From positions 1-64,000 of the forward strand of contig JAFZSI010000072.1 of NCBI GenBank assembly GCA_017619445.1: a stretch of 64,000 bases of DNA, written 5' to 3'. The first letter of the stretch is position 1; each line of letters begins with the position of its first letter. Below, piece after piece: positions 44,198 to 53,005 of the stretch. Made by a program: the position numbers and the translations under genes. A model generated the notes under the pieces. It was given only the letters and a program-made list of their open reading frames with translations. It did not search any database and was not told the origin of the DNA. This DNA comes from Prevotella sp. (GTDB taxonomy: Bacteria; Bacteroidota; Bacteroidia; Bacteroidales; Bacteroidaceae).

Positions 44198-45723
44198 TAG
44201 AATACGATTGCTTCATAGACATACAACTCAGCATCGCGCCATCCGTCCCATCCAAGTCCGGCTTTGTCGCGCGAGCAATGGCCCAGAAACTCCTCCTTGG
44301 ACCAGTCCACCTCGTCGGCCACCTGTGGCAGGAATGTGCCGCTACGGCGCCCTTTCTTGATGTAGATGCCGTGGCGGTGCAGTTGGAACTCTTCGATGCT
44401 GTTGATGCGTCTCATCGGCGTGATGACAGAAATCTCGATGTCCGTCACGTCCATCTCCTCGCGGCGCAGTTGGTTGAAGCGTGGGTCCTCGAAAGCTGCC
44501 GCCCTTGCCATCTCGTAAATCGTTTCATACAGCGGCAGCGAGCCACTTAGCAGGCCTATGCATCCGCGCAGCTGTCCGTGCTGGTTCAACGTGACAAAGG
44601 CGCCGCATTTTTGTTTGAGCGTGGGGTGATGCTGGCAGAGCGTAGCGGGGTCGAAAGTTTGCTTGTCGAATGCCGTTGCGATGCTCTTGCGGGCAATCTG
44701 CTTCAGCAGCTGTTTCTCCTCGTCCGTGAGAACGAATCCAATGCCTGCCTGTTGCTTACCGCTATTGGCATTTCGGAGGACGGCAAACGCATGATAGCCC
44801 ACCACGCGCCGGCGGTCGTGGTTGTCAATGTCGCCCGAGTTCTGGTAGAGCAGGTGCTTCATCTCGTAGTTGTCGTTGAGCATCAGCATGAGCGTGATGA
44901 TGGGAAACTCTCCGCAGGCCGTTGTTTCCAGGCGTGGTGTCCCGCTCAATGCGTTGTCCTCGATGGCTGCGATGAAGCGCTGCACGTCGCCGCTCATGAT
45001 GGCCTCCTTGGTCTTTGCGTCCACCTTGCAAGCGTCCTCGTAGGCGGGGTAGTGTGAGAAGTCGCTGCTGATGACAAACAGGTTCTCGTCGTTGAAATAG
45101 GGTTTCAGCACCTCTGCCATCTTCTTCAGTTTCTGGTAGTCGTTGGTGGAGATGATGATGGGAACAATAGGTGGCACGTTCTTCATCCTGCGCTGCAGGA
45201 ATGGCAGCTGCACCTCCAGGCAATGTTCGCGGTCGTGCGCTTTCTCATGGTATGTGAACACCGTGTCTGCGCCAATCAGCTGCAGGGCTGTCTCGCGGTC
45301 CACGCTCACCGTTCCCAACGGCGTGGCATAACCGTCAGCCTCGCTGTTTACTGACGCCCCGTCGAGCCATTCGTAGTGGCTGGGACCAATCATAAAGATG
45401 CGTTTGTAATGCTTCTCTGGACTGATGGCCATGTATGCCGCCGCAGCCACGTTGCCCGAGAAATAATGTCCGGCATGTGGCACGATGAGTGCTGCCACGT
45501 TTGTGTAGTTGCTGTCGTTGGCGTGTCTGTCCAGCAGACTGTCCACCTGGTGGCTCAGCACTTTCGGGTTGCTCTCGTAGAAGCGTCCTGCCTGCGTTGC
45601 CCGTCTCACGAGCAGCGCCTGTGTCTGTTTGTCGTTGCTTTTCATGTCTATCATGTTTAAGGTAAGAGCCGCAAAAAGCCAGCTCGCTGGTAATAACACC
45701 TGAAAAAGAATCCGATGCGTCAT
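44197..45723 (-). CDS. MEMO1-AMMECR1 fusion (AmmeMemoRadiSam proteins B and A)
   Basis: 508 residues with two domains. Residues about 38-318 are a MEMO1 domain with the metal ligands of human MEMO1 conserved: H83 (VPHAGHYFSG), H116 (GPSHYEWLDG) and C270 (TACGEFPI). Residues about 325-508 are AMMECR1 with its signature LRGCIG. The two are often separate genes (amrB, amrA); here they are one polypeptide. The first 26 residues are hydrophobic and could be a signal peptide or a misplaced start; a Met at residue 27 begins a plain soluble form. The start overlaps the stop of the upstream secreted-protein gene (ATGA), and the stop overlaps amrS, so all three are coupled. Function of the system is unknown; MEMO proteins bind iron or copper. 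Confidence 0.92.
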   Translation of the reverse strand: MTHRILFQVLLPASWLFAALTLNMIDMKSNDKQTQALLVRRATQAGRFYESNPKVLSHQVDSLLDRHANDSNYTNVAALIVPHAGHYFSGNVAAAAYMAISPEKHYKRIFMIGPSHYEWLDGASVNSEADGYATPLGTVSVDRETALQLIGADTVFTYHEKAHDREHCLEVQLPFLQRRMKNVPPIVPIIISTNDYQKLKKMAEVLKPYFNDENLFVISSDFSHYPAYEDACKVDAKTKEAIMSGDVQRFIAAIEDNALSGTPRLETTACGEFPIITLMLMLNDNYEMKHLLYQNSGDIDNHDRRRVVGYHAFAVLRNANSGKQQAGIGFVLTDEEKQLLKQIARKSIATAFDKQTFDPATLCQHHPTLKQKCGAFVTLNQHGQLRGCIGLLSGSLPLYETIYEMARAAAFEDPRFNQLRREEMDVTDIEISVITPMRRINSIEEFQLHRHGIYIKKGRRSGTFLPQVADEVDWSKEEFLGHCSRDKAGLGWDGWRDAELYVYEAIVF

Positions 45724-46517
45724 TTCCTCCTCACATTTCTTTTGGCTGTGGTTTTCTTCGCTGGCTCAGGTTTGTCGCTCACCCTGAAGCTGAACAGATT
45801 ATCGTTGTAGTCCACCGCATAGAGCATCTTGTGCCCGTTCACCTCTTCAAGTTCCATGTACTCCACCTTATACACCATCGGCAGTTTGCTGTAAGTCTTT
45901 CCTGTCTTCTTGTCAAGCAGGTAGAGGAATTTCTTCTCGCTGGTGAACCCGTAGGAGCAATAAACATACTTGTCGTCAAGGATAAAGATGTCGTTGCTCA
46001 CCAGATAGCCCGTCTCCCACACCATTCGCTTCTTTCCCGGGTCATAGCAGTACAGCTTGCTTCCCTTGCCGTCAATCATGTCGGCGTAGCTCGGACACGC
46101 CATGTTGAACAGCAGCCAATGATTGTCGGCATCCCAGCGCACGTCCTGCACCTCACAATACCGGTTGTTCGTGATGTCGCATAGGTTAATCACGTCCGTA
46201 GGCTGCTTGTCCTCGTCATACAACACCACCACGAAGTCGTAGTCGTCGCTGCTTGTGGGCAGGCGGTAGAAACCCAGCCATCCGTTGTCCGTCGGCTCAG
46301 AGATATACAGTTCCAGACCCTCTGTGGCCTGTACCTGCGGCAGGTCCGTGCTTTGCTTGTCAACGCGCATGCGATACATGAAACCATTGGGCTTGTTCTT
46401 CATGGAGAGCATCTCCTGACCCCATTTGGTTCCGAAGCGCTGCTGAAGAATCAACCGCTGTGCACCTGCCGAACAAACCGCCATCATCGCTATAAGGCAA
46501 AACAAATACTTTTTCAT
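45720..46517 (-). CDS. secreted protein of unknown function coupled to the AmmeMemoRadiSam genes
   Basis: 265 residues with a signal peptide (MKKYLFCLIAMMAVCSAGAQ). The body has repeated Asp/Trp/Tyr-rich beta strands (for example DVRWDADNHWLLFN, SNDIFILDDKYVYCSYGF) that suggest a beta-propeller-like fold, and a basic tail (KKTTAKRNVRRK). No family recognised. It is the first gene of the unit, with a TATATTTG element at 46604-46611, and its stop overlaps the start of the MEMO-AMMECR1 gene by four bases. Confidence 0.75.
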   Translation of the reverse strand: MKKYLFCLIAMMAVCSAGAQRLILQQRFGTKWGQEMLSMKNKPNGFMYRMRVDKQSTDLPQVQATEGLELYISEPTDNGWLGFYRLPTSSDDYDFVVVLYDEDKQPTDVINLCDITNNRYCEVQDVRWDADNHWLLFNMACPSYADMIDGKGSKLYCYDPGKKRMVWETGYLVSNDIFILDDKYVYCSYGFTSEKKFLYLLDKKTGKTYSKLPMVYKVEYMELEEVNGHKMLYAVDYNDNLFSFRVSDKPEPAKKTTAKRNVRRK

Positions 46518-46603
46518 GTTTTATTCTTTGGTTTATAGTTTTATTGTTTTCTGATTACCGTTAACCATTAGTTGTTTTGAAACCAATTTACCGGTTCTGA
46601 ATG

Positions 46604-46611
46604 CAAATATA
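46604..46611 (-). promoter_or_regulatory. -7 element for the AmmeMemoRadiSam operon
   Basis: Minus-strand TATATTTG, about 87 bp upstream of the first gene of the unit. Confidence 0.45.
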
Positions 46612-46741
46612 ATTGTTTTTTTCGATAATCTTAATCCATTTTCGAAATAATTTAGCGAAATGTCAGTTTACATCCTTATCTACTCTTGGTGTTATTTCTC
46701 CATATCTTCAAATCACTAAACTATCTTTTGGTGATATGTTC

Positions 46742-46759
46742 AAATTCTCTAGAAAATTT
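46742..46759. repeat. TCTAGA palindrome, copy P3
   Basis: AAATTCTCTAGAAAATTT, identical to the centre of P1 where they overlap; the GTAAAGTG units are not recognisable here. Confidence 0.65.
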
Positions 46760-46882
46760 GTGTTTATCTCTCTGCTTTATTCTTGTATCTCTTGGTATGT
46801 TTTTAACAGCGTCGTGGAATAGTTTTGTAAAGCAATGTATTAGGGAATAATCTCACGACGATACGGGCAAATTGTTTCGACA

Positions 46883-47161
46883 TTACTCCCGACTCTCAGA
46901 CAAAGAGAACAGAGGGAAAAACATCTCGATTGCCTCTACAAGATGAGAAAACAGAGTCTTTCCGACATAAAAAAGGCCTATCAAATGCCCCATCTGACCG
47001 CACAATTCATAGTATTTGTTATCACAATACATGAATTTAACATTAGTTAAATGGGCGGCAAGTGCGGGAATTACCATAGGAATAAGCGTCTCACGCATGT
47101 CTTTTGAGGCCTGTGAGAGGAGTAATTTACATGATTCGGTGCCTTTTGCAGGCTTCGGCAT
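46883..47161 (-). pseudogene. possible remnant of a Bacteroidales mobile-element DUF3987-like ATPase
   Basis: An open frame of 92 residues contains AALAAHLTNV-like text: PALAAHLTNVKFMYCDN, then GLFYVGKTLFSHLVEAIE. It recalls the N-terminal part of DUF3987/VirE-associated proteins of Bacteroidales mobile elements, where a segment on cell-surface-like 'heading toward xGKS' follows a D-N motif. Only a short part remains and the P-loop is incomplete. The assignment is from memory and weak. Confidence 0.3.
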
Positions 47162-47233
47162 TACTGGTGCCTTACTACTAAAATGTTGTATCTCATTGAT
47201 ATATAGTATTTTAAGTTATTATTATGCTATTGC

Positions 47234-47401
47234 TAAGCGTCTCCGTCTCAGCGTCTCAATCGTTTTTTAAGACCCCACCCAACTCTCTTCTTTATTATAT
47301 ATATTATTGATAATCAATTAGTTGTAAGTATTATAACAGGAGGCTGGGACGTTGGAAAGTGTCTTTTTTTTGTATGAGACGCTGAGACGTTGAGACGCTC
47401 A
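47234..47401. repeat. large inverted repeat of GAGACGCT units
   Basis: Arms 47234-47260 (GCGTCTCCGTCTCAGCGTCTC) and 47374-47401 (GAGACGCTGAGACGTTGAG) are imperfect reverse complements about 115 bp apart. Each arm itself repeats GAGACG. Confidence 0.65.
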
Positions 47402-47477
47402 CTCAGTTTCTCACTCTACGAGGCCCGTTAATGCCTTTCTCAGTTCGTTGCACACGGCGATGGCATAGCCTCCCTGA

Positions 47478-47506
47478 ACCCACCCCAGCCCTCCCAAAGG
47501 GAGGGG
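47478..47506. repeat. GCCCTCCC-AAA-GGGAGGG repeat, intergenic copy
   Basis: Matches the copies at 22770-22797 and 23143-23172 over the CCCACCCCA lead and the palindrome. Confidence 0.85.
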
Positions 47507-47599
47507 GCTGTGAGGTGTTGGTTGTGAGCAAAATCAAAAAAAGAGGCGTGATGAACGTTTTTTTTTGTGTGAAATGCGATTTAATTCAAAAACTTTTTG

Positions 47600-47607
47600 T
47601 ATGTTTG
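47600..47607 (+). promoter_or_regulatory. -7 element for the DUF6261 gene
   Basis: TATGTTTG fits TAnnTTTG and lies 90 bp upstream of the ATG at 47697. Confidence 0.5.
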
Positions 47608-47696
47608 CAACATAATTCTTGCATTTGAATGTATTTTTCATGTTGCATGGCCTGAGATTATTTGTATGTTTTTTAATATAGGACTTCGTTTGGCTT

Positions 47697-48365
47697 ATGG
47701 CAATTCAGACTCTCGACCTTTCAAGGTTTACGAACAACGAGCATTTCACGGTGATTGAGCTGGTGCTCCATACCGTTTCTGCGGCCACTCTGAGCAACCG
47801 GATGGCTGCGCGGCGCATTGGTGGCCTGAGAAAGGCTTTCAACGCTGAGGGTGATGCGTTTAAGGCGTTGCACAAGAAGTTTGACAAGAACGATTTGAAC
47901 GAAATCGACCGCCAGCTGTGCGACAAGAGTGAATATAGCCTGCAGATGGAAAAGCTGTTCCGCATGTGTGCCGATGAGGCGCTGCTGGAGGCTGTTGAGC
48001 AGTCGCGTGCCGTGCGTGCTGCCACAGATAGTGCTTACCGTCAGGTGGTTGAGATTCTGAACGCGCTGCTCGTGGTAAGTCCTAACGACGAGCTGAAGCA
48101 CGTGGAGACGCAGCTGAACCAGCAGGCGGAGTATGTGGAATATACTTACCAGGGCGGCAAGCATGCAAAGAAGGGTTCGGGAACTGCTCCCGGCAACCTC
48201 TCGCTGGCTTCGCAGGAGGATGACCAGGAGGGCGGTAAGCTGCCTTTCGAAAGAAACTCTTTCGAGCAAAAGCTGGAACGGCCTGCCGAGGTGAAAGCAG
48301 ATGAGAGCGAGGCTCAGGTGAGGCTGATGACTATCCCGCTGAGCCAGAAGCTGAAGGAGGGATAG
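47697..48365 (+). CDS. DUF6261 family protein
   Basis: 222 residues, mostly helical, without signal peptide or membrane segment. The pattern LDLSRFTNNEHFTVIELVL at the start and the helical body up to about residue 155 fit DUF6261 proteins of Bacteroidetes, which often begin with an L-R-N-x-x-H-F motif. The last third is Glu/Gln/Lys-rich and likely disordered. Function unknown. The FAD reductase gene starts 4 bp later with a TTG, so the two genes are probably translated together. Confidence 0.6.
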   Translation: MAIQTLDLSRFTNNEHFTVIELVLHTVSAATLSNRMAARRIGGLRKAFNAEGDAFKALHKKFDKNDLNEIDRQLCDKSEYSLQMEKLFRMCADEALLEAVEQSRAVRAATDSAYRQVVEILNALLVVSPNDELKHVETQLNQQAEYVEYTYQGGKHAKKGSGTAPGNLSLASQEDDQEGGKLPFERNSFEQKLERPAEVKADESEAQVRLMTIPLSQKLKEG

Positions 48366-48369
48366 GAGT

Positions 48370-49410
48370 TTGAAAGAGCGTTTTGATACAATAATCATAG
48401 GTGCAGGTCCTGCGGGCACGGCATGTGGCTTTCTGCTGAAGAAACGGGGTGTGGACTGCGTGGTGATAGACCGCGCTGTTTTTCCGCGTGACAAGATTTG
48501 CGGAGGCGGACTAACGCCGCGATGCTACTGGCTCTTGAATGAGATTTTCCCTGAGCTTGCATACGAATACAATGCGGTGAACCGCATCAAACTGTATATC
48601 AACGGTCGGCAAAGGCTCGACTTTGAAGCTGAGAAGGAAATTCGTATCACCCAGCGCAAATTGTTCGACAAGTGTCTGCTTGACGAGTATTTGCGCATTG
48701 GCGGTGTCTTTGTAAACGATGCGCTGAACGGTATTGAGGATACTGCAGACGGGGTGGTGGTGAAGCTTCGCTCGGGCCGTCAGATGACGTGCAACCACTT
48801 GGTGGGTGCTGACGGTGCCAACAGCCGTGTGAGAAAATATCTGGCAGGCACGCCCAAGTTGCGCATGCTGTGTGTGGAGAAATATCTGCCGCGCACTTCG
48901 GAGAACTCAATCGTGGGAAGCATAGCCAACCACTACGGCGTGGGCTATTTCTATGTGTTTCCCAACAAGGACTACAATGTGGTGGGCTATGGCAACCTGG
49001 ACGCCAGCAAGGTTGACCTGGACAAGGTGACGGCCGAGATGCAGGCGGCAGGAGTGAACATCACACCAAGCGATGCAAGGCTGAAAGGTGCCTACATTCC
49101 CATTGACACGAACTACCCGCTGAACGACCGCATTCTGCTCATTGGCGACGCGGGCGGCTTTCCCAACAAGGTTTCGTGCGAGGGCATTTATTTTGCATTG
49201 CTCACGGCCCGCAACGCTGCTCATGCTATTGCCGACGGCATTCCATTCAGCAAGACGAACGCCGACGTGTTCAGAAAGAAAAAGATGGAGGAGCGTGTCC
49301 TACGAGTGTTCTACAGCCGTTTCGGGCTGTGGTTGCTCACGGTGGGGTGCCGATGGTTCCCGAAGCTGATAACTCGCGTTTTTAATAAGCAGGTGACAGG
49401 ATGTTTTTAA
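48370..49410 (+). CDS. FAD-dependent oxidoreductase, geranylgeranyl reductase family
   Basis: 346 residues. Starts with a dinucleotide fold (FDTIIIGAGPAGTACGFLL, about 5-23) and keeps the family motifs FPRDKICGGGLTPRCYWLL (about 42-60) and ILLIGDAGGFPN (about 255) for FAD. These enzymes reduce isoprenoid chains or similar hydrophobic substrates, but some act elsewhere; the substrate is unknown. The start is TTG at 48370, four bases after the DUF6261 stop; no ATG gives a better N-terminus. It is followed by a 9-nt repeat array and the GDP-fucose genes. Confidence 0.85.
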   Translation: MKERFDTIIIGAGPAGTACGFLLKKRGVDCVVIDRAVFPRDKICGGGLTPRCYWLLNEIFPELAYEYNAVNRIKLYINGRQRLDFEAEKEIRITQRKLFDKCLLDEYLRIGGVFVNDALNGIEDTADGVVVKLRSGRQMTCNHLVGADGANSRVRKYLAGTPKLRMLCVEKYLPRTSENSIVGSIANHYGVGYFYVFPNKDYNVVGYGNLDASKVDLDKVTAEMQAAGVNITPSDARLKGAYIPIDTNYPLNDRILLIGDAGGFPNKVSCEGIYFALLTARNAAHAIADGIPFSKTNADVFRKKKMEERVLRVFYSRFGLWLLTVGCRWFPKLITRVFNKQVTGCF

Positions 49411-49438
49411 GTATAAGGATTAGAGGAGAAAAGAAGTA

Positions 49439-49477
49439 AAGGAGTAGAGGAGTAGAGGAGTAGAGGAGTAGGGAAGT
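49439..49477. repeat. 9-nt tandem repeat (GGAGTAGAG)
   Basis: Four to five copies of GGAGTAGAG lie between the FAD reductase gene and manC, 55 bp before the manC start. Confidence 0.85.
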
Positions 49478-49531
49478 ATATCTCGAACCTGCGTACCCCC
49501 GAAATAAGAAGAAATCTCAAAGTTGAAAGAT

Positions 49532-50596
49532 ATGGCTCAAAAACAAAATCATTTAGTGATAATGGCGGGTGGCGTAGGAAGTCGGTTCTGGCCGATGAGC
49601 ACTACCGAGCGCCCTAAGCAATTCATTGATGTGCTGGGTGTTGGCCGCTCTTTGCTGCAGCTTACCTTTGACCGTTTTCAGGGTATTGTAGATGCTGAGA
49701 ACGTTTGGGTGGTGACCAATCAGAAGTATGCTGACATGGTGCGCGAGCAGCTGCCTGAGGTGCCTTTTGGCAACGTGCTGCTGGAGCCTTGCAGGCGCAA
49801 CACCGCTCCGTGCATCGCATACGTCAGCTGGCGCATCAAGTCGCAGGATCCCAAGGCCAACATCGTGGTGTCGCCAAGCGACCATATTGTTGCCAACGAG
49901 ACCGAATTCCGCAGGGTGATTGAGCAATGCCTGAAGTTTACTGCCACCAGCGACGCTGTGGTAACGCTGGGCATGAGACCCACGCGCCCCGAAACGGGAT
50001 ACGGGTATATTCAGGCCGATTTGTCGAGCAGCAGTCCGCGCAACAAAGAGATTTTCCGCGTTGATTCGTTCCGCGAGAAGCCCGACATGGATACGGCGCT
50101 GAAGTACATTCAGCAGAAAAGCTACTTCTGGAATGCCGGCATTTTCATCTGGAATGTCAGCACCATTGTGAATGCCTTCCGTGTTTATCAGCCCACCATG
50201 AGCAAGATATTCGAGCAGCTGCTGCCTTACTACGGCACTCCCGAGGAGCAGGCGTTGATAGACAAATGGTTTCCCGAGTGCGAGAGCATTTCGGTGGACT
50301 ATGCCATCATGGAAAAGGCCGAGGAGATTTTCGTCTGTCCTGCCGATTTCGGCTGGAGCGACCTCGGTACGTGGGGCAGCCTGCTGATGCAGTCGAAACG
50401 CGACCTTTATGGCAACTGCGCCATTGGCCAGGACATCACCATTGTGGATTCGCACAACTGCATTGTGCATGCCACAGACGAAAGGAGAGTGGTTGTGCAG
50501 GGTCTGGACGGCTATATAGTGGCAGAAAAAGACGGCACCCTGCTCGTGTGCAAAATCTCTGAGGAACAACGCATCAGACAGTTTGCTGAGGGATGA
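49532..50596 (+). CDS. manC: mannose-1-phosphate guanylyltransferase
   Basis: 354 residues from the ATG at 49532; a TTG nine bases earlier is less likely. The pyrophosphorylase signature GGVGSRFWPMSTTERPKQF is at about 13-31, with SPSDHIV (about 114) and FREKPD (about 182) for sugar-nucleotide binding. It makes GDP-mannose from mannose-1-phosphate and GTP. The single-domain length shows that the phosphomannose isomerase domain found in longer ManC proteins is absent. First of three genes leading to GDP-L-fucose. Confidence 0.95.
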   Translation: MAQKQNHLVIMAGGVGSRFWPMSTTERPKQFIDVLGVGRSLLQLTFDRFQGIVDAENVWVVTNQKYADMVREQLPEVPFGNVLLEPCRRNTAPCIAYVSWRIKSQDPKANIVVSPSDHIVANETEFRRVIEQCLKFTATSDAVVTLGMRPTRPETGYGYIQADLSSSSPRNKEIFRVDSFREKPDMDTALKYIQQKSYFWNAGIFIWNVSTIVNAFRVYQPTMSKIFEQLLPYYGTPEEQALIDKWFPECESISVDYAIMEKAEEIFVCPADFGWSDLGTWGSLLMQSKRDLYGNCAIGQDITIVDSHNCIVHATDERRVVVQGLDGYIVAEKDGTLLVCKISEEQRIRQFAEG

Positions 50597-50643
50597 GGAA
50601 GTAGAGGAGGTACTCCTTGAACGAAGTGAAAAATGAAGAAGAA

Positions 50644-51729
50644 ATGGCAAAGAAAACTGCTTTAATAACTGGAATTACTGGCCAGGATGGTTCATATCTG
50701 GCTGAGTTTCTGATTGAAAAAGGCTACGAGGTGCACGGACTGTTGCGCCGCAGCAGCTCGTTCAATACCGGACGCATAGAGCACCTTTATCTTGACGAGT
50801 GGGTGCGCGACATGAAAAAGGCGCGCCTTGTGAATCTCCATTGGGCTGACATGACCGACTCGTCGTCGCTCATCCGCATCATCGGTGAGGTGAGACCTAC
50901 TGAAATCTACAATCTGGCTGCACAAAGCCATGTGAAGGTATCTTTTGACGTACCTGAATATACGGCTGACACCGATGCCGTGGGTGTGCTTCGTCTGCTC
51001 GAGGCTGTCCGTATCTGTGGTTTGGAAAAGCAATGTCGCATCTATCAGGCATCAACATCCGAGCTGTATGGCAAGGTGCAGGAGGTTCCGCAGAAGGAAA
51101 CAACACCCTTCTATCCGCGTTCGCCCTATTCGGTGGCCAAGCTTTATGGTTTCTGGATTATGAAGAACTACCGCGAGTCATATGGCATGTACTGCTGCAA
51201 CGGCATCTTGTTTAACCACGAGAGCGAACGGCGTGGCGAGACCTTTGTCACCCGCAAAATCACCATTGCCGCATCGCGCATTGCCCAAGGTTTCCAGGAC
51301 AAACTTTATCTTGGAAACCTGAATGCGCTGCGCGACTGGGGGTATGCCAAGGATTATGTGGAGTGCATGTGGCTGATTCTTCAGCAACCCGAACCCGACG
51401 ACTTTGTTATTGCTACGGGCGAATATCATAGCGTGCGCGAGTTTGCCACGCTTGCCTTCCACCATGTGGGCATCGAACTTGAATGGCAGGGCGAGGGTGT
51501 TGACGAGAAAGGCATCGACAAGGCAACCGGTCGCGTGCTGGTTGAGGTTGACCCGAAGTATTTCCGTCCCGCCGAGGTGGACCAGTTGCTTGGCGACCCG
51601 ACAAAAGCCAAGGAAACACTCGGATGGAACCCGCGCAAAACATCGTTTGAGCAGTTGGTGAAACTGATGATTGACCACGACATGCGCTTCGTGAGAAAGT
51701 TGTACCTTAAATCACAGATGAAAGACTGA
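50644..51729 (+). CDS. gmd: GDP-mannose 4,6-dehydratase
   Basis: 361 residues from the ATG at 50644. Extended short-chain dehydrogenase with NADP-binding [16 protein letters not shown] (about 9-24) and [13 protein letters not shown], the catalytic Thr/Ser-Tyr-x3-Lys as STSELYG and SPYSVAK (about 145-170), and FNHESERRG, a Gmd hallmark. It turns GDP-mannose into GDP-4-keto-6-deoxymannose. Its stop shares one base with the fcl start (TGATG). Confidence 0.96.
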   Translation: MAKKTALITGITGQDGSYLAEFLIEKGYEVHGLLRRSSSFNTGRIEHLYLDEWVRDMKKARLVNLHWADMTDSSSLIRIIGEVRPTEIYNLAAQSHVKVSFDVPEYTADTDAVGVLRLLEAVRICGLEKQCRIYQASTSELYGKVQEVPQKETTPFYPRSPYSVAKLYGFWIMKNYRESYGMYCCNGILFNHESERRGETFVTRKITIAASRIAQGFQDKLYLGNLNALRDWGYAKDYVECMWLILQQPEPDDFVIATGEYHSVREFATLAFHHVGIELEWQGEGVDEKGIDKATGRVLVEVDPKYFRPAEVDQLLGDPTKAKETLGWNPRKTSFEQLVKLMIDHDMRFVRKLYLKSQMKD

Positions 51730-52922
51730 TGCTTAGCAAATCAAGCAAAATCTATGTGGCGGGCCATCGTGGACTTGTGGGCTCTGCCATCTGGAACAAC
51801 CTGCTTTCAAGGGGATATACCAATCTTGTGGGACGCACGCACGCTGAGCTCGACCTGACCGACCAGGTGGCTGTCAAAGCCTTTTTCGACCAGGAACGTC
51901 CCGACGCTGTGGTGTTGGCGGCTGCTTTCGTTGGCGGCATCATGGCCAATTCGCTCTATCGTGCCGACTTCATCATGATGAACATGAAGATTCAATGCAA
52001 CGTCATCAGCGAAGCCTACGCGCATGGCGTGAAGAAACTGCTGTTTCTCGGTTCCACTTGCATCTACCCTAAGAATGCGCCGCAACCCATGCGAGAGGAT
52101 GCGCTGCTCACTTCGCCCCTTGAATACACCAACGAGGAATATGCCATTGCCAAGATTGCCGGGCTGAAGATGTGCGAGTCGTACAACCTGCAATACGGCA
52201 CCAACTACATTGCCGTTATGCCTACGAATCTTTATGGCCCTAACGACAATTTCCATCTTGAGAATTCCCACGTCATGCCTGCCATGATGCGCAAGATTTA
52301 TTTGGCAAAGCTGCTACACGACAACGACTGGAATTCCATCCGACGCGACCTTAAAAAGCGCCCCGTACAGTATCGACAGAGCGACAAGAAACTGACAGCC
52401 AACGGCACATCATCTGAAGGCGAAATCAGCGAAGCGTTGGCCTCTTACGGCATATATAATAATAAGGTGGTGCTTTGGGGAACCGGACGGCCTCTGCGCG
52501 AGTTCCTCTGGAGCGAGGATATGGCCGACGCCAGCGTTCACGTGTTGCTCAACGTGAATTTCAGCGATATCATCGGCATTGAGAAGTATTCCAGCGTGTT
52601 CTATGGCACGCAAACCGACGGCAGCGTTGACCGCAACAGTAGCGAAGGCCGTGGGGGTGCCATTCCCGCGTTAGGAGAGATTCGCAACTGTCACATCAAC
52701 GTTGGTACAGGCAAAGAACTCACCATTCGTGAACTATCCGAACTTGTGGTTAAGGCGGTAGGCTTTGTGGGTGAAGTGGCGTTTGACAGCACAAAGCCCG
52801 ACGGCACCATGCGTAAACTTATTGACGTGAGTAAGCTCCATTCTCTTGGCTGGACGCACAAAGTGGAAATCGAAGAAGGTGTCCGCCTGCTGTTCGAATG
52901 GTACAAGCGGAGCCTGGAATAA
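51729..52922 (+). CDS. fcl: GDP-L-fucose synthase
   Basis: 397 residues, longer than E. coli WcaG (321) by insertions around 195-245 and 285-315, as in other Bacteroidales. NADP motif GHRGLVGSAI (about 12-21), SSTCIYP-type motif as GSTCIYPKNAPQPM (about 107) and the active-site Y-x3-K in YAIAKIAG (about 138). It performs the epimerase and reductase steps to GDP-L-fucose, used for fucosylated surface glycans. Overlaps gmd by one base. Confidence 0.96.
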   Translation: MLSKSSKIYVAGHRGLVGSAIWNNLLSRGYTNLVGRTHAELDLTDQVAVKAFFDQERPDAVVLAAAFVGGIMANSLYRADFIMMNMKIQCNVISEAYAHGVKKLLFLGSTCIYPKNAPQPMREDALLTSPLEYTNEEYAIAKIAGLKMCESYNLQYGTNYIAVMPTNLYGPNDNFHLENSHVMPAMMRKIYLAKLLHDNDWNSIRRDLKKRPVQYRQSDKKLTANGTSSEGEISEALASYGIYNNKVVLWGTGRPLREFLWSEDMADASVHVLLNVNFSDIIGIEKYSSVFYGTQTDGSVDRNSSEGRGGAIPALGEIRNCHINVGTGKELTIRELSELVVKAVGFVGEVAFDSTKPDGTMRKLIDVSKLHSLGWTHKVEIEEGVRLLFEWYKRSLE

Positions 52923-52941
52923 TGTTCAAAACAAAACGAAT

Positions 52942-53005
52942 AAAGCTATAGAATGCTGTAGATGCGACAAATGTTCTGAGACTACAGATTCTATAGCTTT
53001 TTTGT
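52942..53005. terminator. bidirectional terminator between fcl and the DedA gene
   Basis: AAAGCTATAGAA (from 52942) and CTGTAG pair with CTACAG and TTCTATAGCTTT (to 53000), with a loop of about 25 nt and a TTTTTTG tail on the plus strand. It separates two convergent genes. Confidence 0.9.

Larger units (their letters stand above)
46518..47696. other. 1.2-kb region without an intact gene
   Basis: Holds TCTAGA element P3 (46742-46759), a possible remnant of a mobile-element ATPase (46883-47161, minus), a large inverted repeat (arms 47234-47260 and 47374-47401), one GCCCTCCC/GGGAGGG repeat (47478-47506), and a TATGTTTG element at 47600-47607 for the next gene. Confidence 0.6.
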
